Assembly (NCBI RefSeq): GCF_900187885.1
Contig: NZ_FYEK01000075.1
Span: 1 to 64,000, forward strand
DNA from: Thermoflexus hugenholtzii JAD2
Lineage (GTDB): Bacteria; Chloroflexota; Anaerolineae; Thermoflexales; Thermoflexaceae
Direction of reading: 5' to 3'
Length of the DNA stretch: 64,000 bases
Positions 1-9,172 of the stretch are shown piece after piece. Under the pieces are notes generated by a model. That model was not told the origin of the DNA. It was given only the letters and a program-made list of their open reading frames with translations, and made no database searches. Position numbers and translations under genes: made by a program. How positions within the stretch are numbered: the first letter of the stretch is position 1; each line of letters starts with the position of its first letter.

Positions 1-123
1 TCGAGGCTCCCCAGGAGGTCGCCGCCTAATGCGAAAGTCCACACCTCTTGACGAAACCTCGCCAGAAGCCGCCTCGAAACGACGGACACCCCCGGATCGC
101 CATCAACCCAGAGGAGGTGAGCT

Positions 124-513
124 ATGAGCACGGGCACGTTGGATCGGATGACCGAGCATCTCCAATTCCTGGGTTACGAGATCGCTCGCGAGGGTGAGCT
201 GATCTTAGCCAAGCATCCCCGTAAGTTCAACGTCGTCATGAAACCGGTGGGAGGTGGGATCCTGATCGCCTCCTTTTTCACGTGCGCCGATGAAGCCAAG
301 AGAGATCGAAGCGGATATCTCGAGATGATCAACACCCTAAACGCCCAGGCGGTCCTCGCCCGCTTCTACGCCGATGAGGATTCCGACCTCCGCATGGAAG
401 CGTGGCATCCAGATGCTTACGATCGGCACACTTTTAGCGCGTTCATGGAACTGTGGGATCACGACGGCGGGTTGCTTTTAGAGGCCCCCAAGGTTGAGCG
501 CTACCTGAAATAG
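124..513 (+). CDS. YbjN-domain-like small protein
   Basis: A 129-residue cytoplasmic protein with no signal peptide or membrane segment. The start follows a strong AGAGGAGGTGAG ribosome binding site. The alternation of a helix (LEMINTLNAQAVLARFY) with charged strand segments, together with the length, resembles YbjN/type III secretion chaperone-like proteins. That match is by general look only. It stands alone on the plus strand, and the convergent GH57 gene ends about 90 bases downstream. The 123 bases before it show no recognisable gene. Its function is unknown; YbjN proteins are loosely tied to stress tolerance. Confidence 0.55.
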   Translation: MSTGTLDRMTEHLQFLGYEIAREGELILAKHPRKFNVVMKPVGGGILIASFFTCADEAKRDRSGYLEMINTLNAQAVLARFYADEDSDLRMEAWHPDAYDRHTFSAFMELWDHDGGLLLEAPKVERYLK

Positions 514-605
514 CCGGGATGAACAGAGCGGGAGGGGGACCGCTTCCTGCAGTCCCCCTCAACGGGCATCCCGGTGAAGAATCTTTCCGAGAAGCGGATC
601 CGCTC

Positions 606-3600
606 TCAGCGGCCTTCCGGCCGGAGCATCGGGAGCTGGGCGAAGTCGTCGGGGCCCAGGCGATCCAGGTTGGGCTCCTGGGAAGGCCGGTAAGCGGAGA
701 GCAACGCTTCCTGGGTCGGCGACCGCCCCGCCGGCCAGGCCAGATCCAGGATGCGCGTGTGGTTGGTGTCCGCAGGCCCCCCACCCAGCCGCCACTGGGC
801 CGCCTGCGGCAGCACGTCCCGCACCCGCCACACCCCCGGCGAGGGGAACCCCTCCTGGCTCAGCACCGCCGCCAGGTAGGCCGCCTGCCGCGGATCGAAA
901 CCCGCCCCGAAGATCCGCCGAGGTGCCCGCAGGAGCACCGTCCGTTGGTTCGGGTTGACCGCGATGCGCAAAGAAGCCCCCGGGACCGGCTTGGGCTTCC
1001 CTTGCTCATCCGGAGCATAGACACCGGGCGTCCACCCCTCCGCCCACAGGGCGATGTCCCACCCGAATCCCTCCGCCAGGGCCGCGTTCCGCCCAGGCAA
1101 CAACAGCCGGGCGCCCGTCCCCTTCCCCGGATCCCGGTCGATATAGATGTCGAGGGTCTGCAGCGCCAGGCCGTTCGGGGAACCCCAGGGGTTCGGGATG
1201 GGGCCATAGAACTCAAAGCGGAAGACCAAGTCCTCCCCCTCCTCCCCAACCTGGAACCGCTTGAGATCAAAGACCTGAGGGAGGAAGACCGGATCCGTGG
1301 GATAGGTGTAGCTCCCCGGCCCGTGGTCGTCCCCCTCCGGATCCTCGACGTCCAGGATGACCTGGGCGAGGCCGAAATCCGGGATCTGAAAGCGGGCCAC
1401 GCCGGAGGCCGGGAGCCGCACGGCCCCCTGGGGCCCCGAGGCCACCACCGCCCAGAGCAACGGATCGCCCGCTTGTAGGTTCCCCAGGGCCCTCTGCGGC
1501 ACCGCCAGCTCCAACGTCCCCTCCCCCAGCCGCACCGAAAGCTCTCCGGGGGCTGGCGACCACCCTCCATCCGGTGTGGCCTGAAGGAGCTCCGCCGTCA
1601 CCTTCTCACCCGCGCGGACCACCTGAATGGCATGGGTGGCCCCGAACCCCAACGGGATGCGCGGGCCGGCCGGATGGGCGGAGAAACCGGAGCGCCCGGC
1701 TCCTCCGGGGGCAGCGATGTAGAAGCCGAACGCCACATCTCCCTCCCAGGCCCCATCCACCCGGGCGTAGAGATGCGTGCGATCGGCCCCGATCCAGAAC
1801 TCCCGCAGCGCGGGATCGGAGCCCGTATAGCGGGCCGCCGCGTCCCACTCCCCCGGGGTCGCCCGGCCGTCCAGAGCGGGTGTGGAGGGCCCGGTGAAGG
1901 GCGCCGCCGGCTCCGCCACCGGCGGCGGGACGATGGGGACGGCGAGGGAATCCGGCACCGGCTCCCCCAGCGCCTCATAGACCTGCCGGAGCAACATGCG
2001 GAAGGCGTCGTCGAAGTAATCATCCTGCCCGCTGTCCTGATCCGTCCCATACCACCAGAACCAGTCGGACCCCTCCGCCAGGAGCATCGCCTCCCGCGCC
2101 CGCTCCAAGACCTCCGGAGTGGCCGGCTTACGTCCTTCTTCATACTCGCGTAGGGCCTCCCGGGCGCGCCGGAGCGCGGTCCATGCTTCCCGTTCCTCCG
2201 CTTCGCCGATCCAGGTGTCATAGTTCGGGCTGAACCACGCCCCGGGGAAGAGCTTCGGGAGCGGCCGCGCGGCCTCCGGGAACATCCGCAGGAACTCCGA
2301 AGGCGTCACCGTGCGGATGGTCCGGCTCTCGCTCAGCCGCCGGTAAAGTCCGTGCAGGAAGGCCTTGCCGTCGTTCTCGTAGTATTCCCAGGCGTTCTCG
2401 CCGTCCAGGATCACAGAGACCAGCAGGGGGCCCTGCACCCCTTTCTCCCGCGCCTTCTCCCGGATGTTCTCCAGGCGTCGGATGAAGTCCTCCGCCGCAG
2501 CCTCCCCAGGCATCCCCGAATAGGTGAAGCCGATCTTGTCGGAGAGCACGCCGTCGCGGAACACGATGAACAGCGGCCGGCCCTGAGGATCCGAGAGCCG
2601 GTAGGGGCGATAGAGCAGATCCACCTCCTCCACGGTCTCCCGGGCGTCGCGGGTGAAGCCACTCAATCCCAGGGAGCGAGCGAGGACCGGCTCCCCGGAA
2701 GCCATCCAGAGGAAGCCGGCATCGGCGACCATGGGGACGATCTGCTGGGCGACCGCCCCTTCCGCCGGCCACAGACCCCGAGGCGGCCGGCCGAAATGGG
2801 CCTCATAGAGCGCCACTGCCCGGCGCAGATGCTCCCGGGCGTCCTCCGGGGCGATGAACGGCGGGTCCGGCAGCAGGGCCTCGGGGTTCCCCACCCGCGC
2901 GAGATCTGAGTAGATCAGCAGGGGGAGGATAGGATGGGCATACGGCGTGGTGATCACCTCGATCTGCCCGGCTTCCTGAAGGGCCTTGTGAAGGGGAAGG
3001 ATCTCCTTCAGGATGCGCCGCGTCTCCTCGAAGATCACCGATTTGTCGGCCTCGGTGAAATCCCGGCCCTTGCGGACCAGATCCGCGAGGGGCGGCCGGG
3101 CCAGGAAGTCGGGATCCATCCAGGCCAGGTTGAAGAGCACTTGGAGATCCCGGAAGTCCTGCACGGTGAAGGATTCCAGCGCCCGCTCGATGGCCGCCGG
3201 GTCAGCTGAGCGCCCTCGCTTCTCGAGGAGCTCGCGATAGCGCGGGAAGCGCGGGATCACCCGCTCCCAGTTGGCGTCGAAGAAACGCCGCAGGAGGAAG
3301 CGCTTCTCGTCCTCCGTGAGCGCCTCCGCGGGCTTCTCTGAGAGGGCCCAGTAGACATCCTTCGCGCCCCCCGCCAGATCCTCCAGCTGGCGGATCAGGA
3401 CGGGGGTGAGATTGAAGGTCACGTGGACGTTGGGGTATTCCCGCAGGATGGCGGCCATATCGTAGTAGTCTTTGGTGGCGTGCACCCGGGCCCACGGCCG
3501 GGTATACAGGCCCGTCTGGGGGTCCTTCGGATAGAAGGGTTGATGCTGATGCCAGATCAACGCCAGGTAAAGGGGGGCTTCCTCAAGGGCCTCCGTCGGG

Positions 3601-3707
3601 GTCGGCGACGGCGGCGGCCACGTCGGCGTCGGCCGCGGGGTCGGCCGACACCCCACCCCCAGCGCCCACAGCGCCAGCAAAAAGATCCCCCAGCCCCGGA
3701 TCCGCAT
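606..3707 (-). CDS. secreted lipoprotein GH57 glucanase (amylopullulanase-like) with C-terminal sugar-binding-type domains
   Basis: A 1033-residue protein with a lipoprotein signal peptide (ALGVGC lipobox near residue 21) and a Pro/Thr linker, so it is probably membrane-anchored outside the cell. The GH57 catalytic domain starts with the WHQHQPFY motif. WPAEGAV (about residue 311) carries the likely nucleophile Glu, and ILDGENAWEYY (about 434) the likely acid/base Asp, as in amylopullulanases. The C-terminal 400 residues resemble CBM9/DOMON and glucodextranase C-terminal modules (LDVEDPEGDDHGPGSYTYPTDP). The family hydrolyses alpha-glucans such as starch, pullulan or glycogen. The ribosome binding site is AGGAGGGG. 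The upstream region has a consensus promoter and two LacI-type operators, suggesting sugar-dependent control. Exact substrate is inferred. Confidence 0.88.
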   Translation of the reverse strand: MRIRGWGIFLLALWALGVGCRPTPRPTPTWPPPSPTPTEALEEAPLYLALIWHQHQPFYPKDPQTGLYTRPWARVHATKDYYDMAAILREYPNVHVTFNLTPVLIRQLEDLAGGAKDVYWALSEKPAEALTEDEKRFLLRRFFDANWERVIPRFPRYRELLEKRGRSADPAAIERALESFTVQDFRDLQVLFNLAWMDPDFLARPPLADLVRKGRDFTEADKSVIFEETRRILKEILPLHKALQEAGQIEVITTPYAHPILPLLIYSDLARVGNPEALLPDPPFIAPEDAREHLRRAVALYEAHFGRPPRGLWPAEGAVAQQIVPMVADAGFLWMASGEPVLARSLGLSGFTRDARETVEEVDLLYRPYRLSDPQGRPLFIVFRDGVLSDKIGFTYSGMPGEAAAEDFIRRLENIREKAREKGVQGPLLVSVILDGENAWEYYENDGKAFLHGLYRRLSESRTIRTVTPSEFLRMFPEAARPLPKLFPGAWFSPNYDTWIGEAEEREAWTALRRAREALREYEEGRKPATPEVLERAREAMLLAEGSDWFWWYGTDQDSGQDDYFDDAFRMLLRQVYEALGEPVPDSLAVPIVPPPVAEPAAPFTGPSTPALDGRATPGEWDAAARYTGSDPALREFWIGADRTHLYARVDGAWEGDVAFGFYIAAPGGAGRSGFSAHPAGPRIPLGFGATHAIQVVRAGEKVTAELLQATPDGGWSPAPGELSVRLGEGTLELAVPQRALGNLQAGDPLLWAVVASGPQGAVRLPASGVARFQIPDFGLAQVILDVEDPEGDDHGPGSYTYPTDPVFLPQVFDLKRFQVGEEGEDLVFRFEFYGPIPNPWGSPNGLALQTLDIYIDRDPGKGTGARLLLPGRNAALAEGFGWDIALWAEGWTPGVYAPDEQGKPKPVPGASLRIAVNPNQRTVLLRAPRRIFGAGFDPRQAAYLAAVLSQEGFPSPGVWRVRDVLPQAAQWRLGGGPADTNHTRILDLAWPAGRSPTQEALLSAYRPSQEPNLDRLGPDDFAQLPMLRPEGR

Positions 3708-3768
3708 CGCACCCCTCCTGTCGTGATATGCCCCACGGACCGCCTGTCATGCAGTCCTTTTCACGCGT

Positions 3769-3792
3769 CAAGCGCTTTTGTAAAGCGCTTTA
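3769..3792 (-). promoter_or_regulatory. tandem LacI-family-like operators at the GH57 promoter
   Basis: A perfect 12-base palindrome TAAAGCGCTTTA (3781-3792) sits at the predicted transcription start. A second AAGCGCTT core lies just downstream (3770-3777). The AAAGCGCTTT core is typical of LacI/CcpA/MalR-family operators. Their position over the start of transcription implies repression. No LacI regulator gene is seen in this window. Confidence 0.6.
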
Positions 3793-3794
3793 GC

Positions 3795-3823
3795 AATATA
3801 AGGGCCTTCCGGAATTGTGTCAA
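3795..3823 (-). promoter_or_regulatory. sigma70-type promoter for the GH57 gene
   Basis: Read on the minus strand, a perfect TTGACA (3818-3823) is followed after 17 bases by TATATT (3795-3800). Transcription would start near 3788, about 80 bases upstream of the GH57 start codon. Confidence 0.8.
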
Positions 3824-3869
3824 TCCGCAGCTGCTGTGGGGTCTTCCGGAACCCGTCGAGATCGGAGGA

Positions 3870-4652
3870 TTAACGATATCCCAGCTCCCGCAGTCGAGCG
3901 TCCAGCCAGGCCATCTCCTCCTCAGAGAGAGGAGGAGGCGGAGGGGGCTGGCGATAGTCGATCTGCACCCCATACGCCCCGCGCTCGTAGACCGTCGCCA
4001 CCGCCGCCCCCAGATCCAGCGGCACATCCGGGTCCGGTTCAAGGAGGGGGACCGGCAGCACCGGCAGGGGATCCATCAACCGTATCGGCCACACCTCCAC
4101 CGTCGGGCGGCGATCTGCCCGGCTGAGGAGGACGTAATACGGAGCAGGCGGCACCGGATCCTCCAGAGGGGGCCGCTCCCCGCCCCGCAGCAGATCGATC
4201 TCCATCAGATGAACGGCGGACCGCAGCAGATCCCGCCGCTTGCGCAGGTAATCCGCATGGGCCTCGTGTCCGACCCGCTTGTTCACCGGCGAGAGGATCT
4301 CGATCACCGTCACCAGCTGTCCGGTGTCCGTCTTGCGGATCTCGACGCTGTAGAGGCGCAACGGCACCTCCAGAGGGATCCGGCTTTTCGCCGGAGCCGG
4401 CGGGATGGCCACGGAGGTCCCGGCCTCCGAGGAAGGAGAAAGCCGGTGGACCGACACATCCGGCCGGACGATGTGGGTCTCCCCGATTTCCACCACCTCA
4501 TACGTGATCGAGACCGACAGGCGCGCGAAGTAACGCGGCGTGATCCGCTGGTTCAACCGGGCTCGGATCTCCGAAGCCAGATCACTATGGAAATCCGGCC
4601 ACAGATCCGGCCGCTCCAGGTAAGGGTCCATGCCCGGGAAAGGGGAAGGCAC
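3870..4652 (-). CDS. DUF4058 family protein
   Basis: A protein of about 260 residues with the family signature PSPFPGMDPYLE at its N-terminus and the VPLRLYSVEIRK...GQLVTVIEILSP core. The family is widespread in cyanobacteria and Chloroflexota and has no known function; its fold is suspected to be nuclease-like. I place the start at a GTG preceded by GGGAGG seven bases away. An upstream ATG (position 4685) overlaps a perfect TATAAT element and so is unlikely to be translated. There is no signal peptide. It is a single gene, pointing away from the divergent thioredoxin-domain gene. Confidence 0.85.
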   Translation of the reverse strand: MPSPFPGMDPYLERPDLWPDFHSDLASEIRARLNQRITPRYFARLSVSITYEVVEIGETHIVRPDVSVHRLSPSSEAGTSVAIPPAPAKSRIPLEVPLRLYSVEIRKTDTGQLVTVIEILSPVNKRVGHEAHADYLRKRRDLLRSAVHLMEIDLLRGGERPPLEDPVPPAPYYVLLSRADRRPTVEVWPIRLMDPLPVLPVPLLEPDPDVPLDLGAAVATVYERGAYGVQIDYRQPPPPPPLSEEEMAWLDARLRELGYR

Positions 4653-4683
4653 GCCCAACCTCCCATCTTTCGACTCGACCCTC

Positions 4684-4713
4684 ATTATAGCAGAGGGGAC
4701 TTAACCGCTTGAA
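4684..4713 (-). promoter_or_regulatory. probable promoter of the DUF4058 gene
   Basis: A perfect TATAAT on the minus strand (4684-4689) has a weaker TTCAAG about 18 bases upstream. Transcription would start near 4677, leaving a short leader ending at the GTG start at 4652. Confidence 0.5.
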
Positions 4714-4890
4714 CTGCGGATCCCCTGCAAGCCGATTCTGCATGATTTCCATCGAAGACGCATAAGCTCGGGGCGCCTCCCCGAGATCCTCCCGGAAAGT
4801 TGCGTTCCCTCCTCCGCGCTTTTATGATGAAATCGATAAGCGTTTCGACTCCAAAGATCGCAAGGCGCGAGCGGAGCTTCAGGAGGGGTC

Positions 4891-6687
4891 ATGGGGGAGA
4901 CACGGGTGCGGTGGCGGGAGTGGGGCGAGGAGGCCTTCCGGGAGGCGCGGGAGCAAGACAAGCCCATCCTCCTCAGCATCTCGGCCACCTGGTGCCACTG
5001 GTGCCACGTGATGGACCGGGGCATTCCCGGCGATCCCATCCACACCGGAACCTATTCGGACCCCGAGATCGCCGAGCTCATCAACACCTATTTCATCCCC
5101 ATTCGGGTGGACACGGACCGCCGGCCGGACATCAACGCCCGTTACAACATGGGCGGATGGCCCACCACCGCTTTCCTCACCCCGGATGGAGAGATCCTCA
5201 CCGGGGCCACCTACATCCCTCCGATGCAGATGCGGCAGGTCCTCCTCCAGGTGCTCCAGTATTATCGGAGCAACCGCGCCGAGATCCAGCGCAGGATCCA
5301 GGAGATCGCCCGCCGACGGCAGGAAGCCGCCCGCCCGATGGCCCGGCCCGGCGCCCAGCTGTCGTGGACGGTCCCGCTGCACCTGATCGGGCTGATCGCT
5401 CGAGCCTACGATCCGGTCTACGGCGGCTTTGGCGAGGCCCCCAAGTTCCCCCACCCCGAAGCCAGTCTGCTCCTCCTGGTGGAATACGTCCGCGGCGGCC
5501 GCCGCGATGAACGGCTGGCCGAGATGGTCCGCCGCACCCTCCACGGGATGGCCGAAGGCGGGATGTATGACCATGTGGAAGGCGGATGGTTCCGCTACTC
5601 CACCACCCGCGACTGGAGCCTCCCCCACTTCGAGAAGATGCTGGAGGACCACGCCCGGCTGATCGTGGTTTACCTGTATGCCGCGGAGGTCCTTGAGGAC
5701 GAAGGACTCCGGGAGCCGGCGGTGAAGGCCCTGGACTACGTAGAGCGCACGCTCTATGATCCGGAGCGCGGGGTCTTCTGGGGTAGCCAGGACGCGGACG
5801 AAGAATACTATGCGCTCTCCCGACGGGAGCGGGCGATGCGCCCCCCGCCGGCGGTGGATCGGACGGTCTACACGAACTGGAACAGCCAGATGGCCCTGAC
5901 GCTGCTCATCGCCGCGGATATCCTGGAGGAAGACCGGCTGCAGGAGACGGCCATCCGGAACCTCGACGCCGTATGGGAATGGACTTTTGACGCCTCCACC
6001 GGCGCCCTCGTGCATTACGTGGACATCCACGGGGAACGGGCGGACGCGAAGGGCGTTCCTCCGCTGCTGGGGGATCAGGTCCACTACGCCCGGGCGGCCC
6101 TCGCCGCCTTCCAGCGGACGGGCGAGCGGCGCTTCCTGGAGCGGGCTCTTCAGTTGCGCCCGTATCTGGAGTCCGCCCTGGCGGACCGGGAGGGCGGCGG
6201 CTTCTTCGACCGGCCCGAGGATCCCCGAGCCATCGGCGCCCTGCGGATCCGGCAGAAGCCCCTGGAGGAGAACGCCGTCGCCGCGGAGTTCTACCTCACC
6301 CTTCACGATCTCACCGGCGACCGGGAGGCGCGAGCGATCGCCGAGCGGGCGCTGCTGGCCTTCGAGCAGGACTACGTGAAATACGACTTCGCGGCAGCCC
6401 CCTACGGGCTGGCCGTCTACCGGGCCATCACCGAGCCGGTGCGGATCCACGTCATCGGCCCGCTGGAGGATCCAACGACCCGGCAGCTGCTGGCCGCCGC
6501 CTGGCGCGGGGATCCCTTCGCCCGGGTGGTGATCCCCATGGATCCGGAGCGCGATGCCCCGGTCATCCAGGCCCAGGGCTTTTCCACCGATGGGCTCCCG
6601 GTCGCTTATGTATGCCTTGGGGATCGCTGCCTGGCGCCGGCCCGCACGCCGGAGGAGCTTGCGGAACGAATCGCTGCGCTCGCGTGA
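4891..6687 (+). CDS. YyaL/SSP411-type thioredoxin-domain protein (DUF255)
   Basis: A 598-residue protein. The N-terminal thioredoxin-like domain carries SATWCHWCHVMD with a CxxC at residues 35-38 and the cis-Pro region NMGGWPTTAFLTPDGE. The rest is an alpha/alpha-barrel of glycoside-hydrolase type, with the family motifs GEAPKFPHPE, GGMYDHVEGGWFRYSTTRDWSLPHFEKML and NWNSQMALTLL. The family is conserved from bacteria to human SPATA20, but its reaction is not established. The length is slightly shorter than usual (650-700). The ribosome binding site AGGAGGGG sets the start. The stop is close to the next gene, so the two may be cotranscribed. Confidence 0.88.
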   Translation: MGETRVRWREWGEEAFREAREQDKPILLSISATWCHWCHVMDRGIPGDPIHTGTYSDPEIAELINTYFIPIRVDTDRRPDINARYNMGGWPTTAFLTPDGEILTGATYIPPMQMRQVLLQVLQYYRSNRAEIQRRIQEIARRRQEAARPMARPGAQLSWTVPLHLIGLIARAYDPVYGGFGEAPKFPHPEASLLLLVEYVRGGRRDERLAEMVRRTLHGMAEGGMYDHVEGGWFRYSTTRDWSLPHFEKMLEDHARLIVVYLYAAEVLEDEGLREPAVKALDYVERTLYDPERGVFWGSQDADEEYYALSRRERAMRPPPAVDRTVYTNWNSQMALTLLIAADILEEDRLQETAIRNLDAVWEWTFDASTGALVHYVDIHGERADAKGVPPLLGDQVHYARAALAAFQRTGERRFLERALQLRPYLESALADREGGGFFDRPEDPRAIGALRIRQKPLEENAVAAEFYLTLHDLTGDREARAIAERALLAFEQDYVKYDFAAAPYGLAVYRAITEPVRIHVIGPLEDPTTRQLLAAAWRGDPFARVVIPMDPERDAPVIQAQGFSTDGLPVAYVCLGDRCLAPARTPEELAERIAALA

Positions 6688-6704
6688 TGGAGGAGGATTC
6701 CACG

Positions 6705-7766
6705 ATGCCGTGGCGTCGGCGGGACGTGTTGCGATGGCTCGCGGGCGGGGCGATCGGGGCGGCCGCGGCGGCCTGCGCCCGGCGGCTCCCCTCGCCGGAG
6801 ATCTCTCCCGAGGCCACGCCCCCGCCCACCCGCATCCCGGTCTGGCTCCCGGGCCCGGAGCGTTGGGAGATCGCCTCCCCGGTGCCCATCACACCCACTC
6901 GGGAGTTCTTCGAGGTGAAATACAGCACCATCCCCCGGGTGGATGTGGAGACCTGGGCCCTGGAGATCACCGGGGAGGTGGAGCGCCCCCTCCGCCTGAC
7001 CTACCCGGAGCTCCTGGCCATGCCGGCGGTGATCGAGATGCGCACCCTGGAGTGCATCAGCAACCCGGTGGGCGGGGACCTCATCGGCAACGCGGTGTGG
7101 AAGGGGGTCCGGATGGCGGATCTCCTGGCTATGGCCGGGGCCCGCGCCACCGCCCAGGAGGTGGTCCTTCATGCCGCCGACGGCTATCACACCAGCATCC
7201 CGGTGGAGCTGGCCCGGGATCCCCACTCCCTGCTGGCCTATATGATGAACGGCGAGGTCTTACCTCTGGAGCACGGGTTCCCGTTGCGGGCCCTGTGGCC
7301 GGGCCGTTACGGCATGAAGCAGCCGAAGTGGATCACCCGCATCGAGCTGATCCGGGGGGAGCACATCGGCTACTGGGAGGCCCAGGGCTGGTCGAAGGAG
7401 GCCATCATCCAGCCCAACTCCCGCATCGACGCGCCCCGGCCGGGGATGCTCCCGCCGCAACCGGTGGAGATCTATGGGATCGCCTTCTCCGGGCCGGTGG
7501 GGATCGAGCGGGTGGAGGTCAGCACGGACGACGGCCGAACTTGGATGGAGGCCGAGCTCATCCGAGGGCCCACCCCCTACGTCTGGACGGTCTGGCGCTA
7601 TCGCTGGGAGCGCCCGGAGGAGGGGGAGCACGTCCTGCGGGCGCGGGTGGTGCAGCGCGACGGTCGGACGCAACCCCGGGGACGTGGCCGGCTGTTAGGC
7701 GGCACCTTCCCCGATGGCACCGACGAGCAACACGCGGTCCGGGTGGTGATCCAACGGGGCGGATGA
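6705..7766 (+). CDS. exported sulfite-oxidase-family molybdopterin oxidoreductase
   Basis: A 353-residue protein starting at an ATG eight bases after AGGAGG. The N-terminus MPWRRRDVLRWLAGG...AAAAAC combines a twin-arginine signal with a lipobox-like Cys, so the folded cofactor-loaded enzyme is probably exported and anchored. The molybdopterin domain shows ALEITGEVERP and TLECISNPVGG, in which Cys117 is the likely Mo ligand, followed by HAADGYHTSIPVELA and the MKQPKWITRIELI segment. The C-terminal part matches the Mo-co dimerisation domain (FSGPVGIERVEVSTDDGRTW). The substrate could be sulfite or another S/N-oxide and cannot be told here. No cytochrome or haem subunit is adjacent. Confidence 0.88.
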   Translation: MPWRRRDVLRWLAGGAIGAAAAACARRLPSPEISPEATPPPTRIPVWLPGPERWEIASPVPITPTREFFEVKYSTIPRVDVETWALEITGEVERPLRLTYPELLAMPAVIEMRTLECISNPVGGDLIGNAVWKGVRMADLLAMAGARATAQEVVLHAADGYHTSIPVELARDPHSLLAYMMNGEVLPLEHGFPLRALWPGRYGMKQPKWITRIELIRGEHIGYWEAQGWSKEAIIQPNSRIDAPRPGMLPPQPVEIYGIAFSGPVGIERVEVSTDDGRTWMEAELIRGPTPYVWTVWRYRWERPEEGEHVLRARVVQRDGRTQPRGRGRLLGGTFPDGTDEQHAVRVVIQRGG

Positions 7767-7770
7767 TTCC

Positions 7771-8556
7771 TTACACCATCGGCCACGGCACCGAGCGCCA
7801 GGGCCCCGGGTGGGGGAAGATCGGACGCTCCAGCAGGGCCGCCGTCCGCCGTTCCAGGGCGGCGATCTCCGCCGGATGCAACAGGGCGGCCAGCTCCGCG
7901 CGCAGCCCCTCATCCTCCCGCAGGCGCCGATGGAAAGCCCGGATCTCCTCGAGGATGTCCTCCGGGATGGGTTGTCCCCGGTAATCCCAGATCACCGTCC
8001 GCAGCTTCGGCTCGACGTGGAAGCAGATCCCGTGGTCGATGGCCCAGATCCGCCCGTGGCGGTCCCGCAGGCAGTGGCCCGCCTTCCGGTCGGCGTTGTT
8101 GGTGATCAGATCGAAGGCTGCCAGGCGCATCAGCACGGGCTGCAGGGCGGGATCCTCCCGGAAGGTGAAGTAATTCTCCTCAGGGTCCGCGTCGATGTAG
8201 AGCTGCAAGGCCCCCCGCCCATATGGGCCCTGCTCCCGCAGCACGGTGGGGGGCACCAGCCCCCAGCCCAGGGCCTCGCTGACCACGTAGGCGGCGACTT
8301 CCCGATAACACAGGGTGCCGTGGGGGAAATCCCAGAGGGGCTCCTCGCCACGCTGCGGCTTGTAGACCGCCAGGCCCGTCCGTTCCCCGTCGCTCAAGGC
8401 GACCAGGAAGGTGGCGTTGGACCCCCAGGGGATCAGCCCGAGGAGCCGGATCTCCCCTTCCCGCAGCCATCGCAAGACGATCTCCTTCGGGGTCTCCGGG
8501 GGAAGGGGGTCGGGGATCCGCCGCGCGGTCCCGGGGCGAGGGCGACGGGTCGCCAT
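7771..8556 (-). CDS. SCO1664-family (PI3/4-kinase-like) protein
   Basis: A 261-residue protein of the SCO1664 family, related to HipA/PI3-4 kinases. Visible features are GLAVYKPQRGEEPLWDFP (nucleotide-binding Lys region), ITNNADRKAGHCL and WAIDHGICFH (catalytic/metal Asp region). It is the third gene of a minus-strand run with the DUF3090 protein (46 bases upstream) and a histidine phosphatase, a trio known mainly from actinobacteria. The biochemical role is unknown; coenzyme F420-related or phosphorylation functions have been suggested for the group, but nothing here decides. It converges tail-to-tail with the oxidoreductase, four bases apart. Confidence 0.85.
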   Translation of the reverse strand: MATRRPRPGTARRIPDPLPPETPKEIVLRWLREGEIRLLGLIPWGSNATFLVALSDGERTGLAVYKPQRGEEPLWDFPHGTLCYREVAAYVVSEALGWGLVPPTVLREQGPYGRGALQLYIDADPEENYFTFREDPALQPVLMRLAAFDLITNNADRKAGHCLRDRHGRIWAIDHGICFHVEPKLRTVIWDYRGQPIPEDILEEIRAFHRRLREDEGLRAELAALLHPAEIAALERRTAALLERPIFPHPGPWRSVPWPMV

Positions 8557-8602
8557 CTTCCGTGCTCCTGGAACGGTCCTTCCATCCTCCGATCAGAGGC
8601 CT

Positions 8603-9130
8603 TCAGAACACGACCGCCTTGCCGTTACGGCGGGGGCAGATGTGTCCTTCAGGGTCGATGGGGCGGCCGCACAGCGGGCAGAGGGGACGGCCCCGGGCGA
8701 CCACGTCGGCGCCGTGGCGGCTGAGGGCATGCATCTGCTCCCGGGTCGCCCAGAAACGGACCACCCGCAACCGGTCCGGGTCCTGATCCTCCTCTGCCAG
8801 CTCCTGGATCACCAGGACCACCCAGTCCCCGCGGGGTTCGTAGCCCAGCCCCATGCGTCCGGCCCGGAACAGGGGCTCCAGGGGTTCCTCCAGCTGCAGC
8901 TCGGACTCATCGGGCTCCGGCCCCAGGGGGCGGGGGTATTTCTCGTTGATCTCCTCCAGGAGCTCCTCCAGGGAATGGGCCAGGGCCCGCACCTGTTCCT
9001 TCTCGCAGAGGATGGTGACCAGGATGTCCTCCTGGCGGGCCTGGATGTAGAACGTCCGCCGTCCAGGCTCGCCCACCGCATCCGCGGTGATTCGATCCAC
9101 CGGCCGCAGGTCGTAGATCAACCGTGGCAT
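8603..9130 (-). CDS. DUF3090 family protein
   Basis: A 175-residue protein opening with MPRLIYDLRPVDRITADAVGEPGRRTFYIQ cut by family-typical spacing, then a YEPRGDWVVLVIQEL core. It ends in a small zinc-ribbon-like segment CPLCGRPIDPEGHICPRRNG. This C-terminal CxxC...C is usual for the family and suggests metal or nucleic-acid contact. It is the middle gene of the SCO1664 / DUF3090 / phosphomutase trio. No function is established for the family. Confidence 0.86.
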   Translation of the reverse strand: MPRLIYDLRPVDRITADAVGEPGRRTFYIQARQEDILVTILCEKEQVRALAHSLEELLEEINEKYPRPLGPEPDESELQLEEPLEPLFRAGRMGLGYEPRGDWVVLVIQELAEEDQDPDRLRVVRFWATREQMHALSRHGADVVARGRPLCPLCGRPIDPEGHICPRRNGKAVVF

Positions 9131-9172
9131 CTCCGCCCTGTTTTCCGGGAAAGGTGAGGGCCTGACTTGGGA

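Noticed and set aside
519-1478. Plus-strand ORF of 319 codons opposite the GH57 gene
   Set aside because: Low-complexity Arg/Pro/Gly-rich translation antisense to a clear enzyme; a high-GC shadow.
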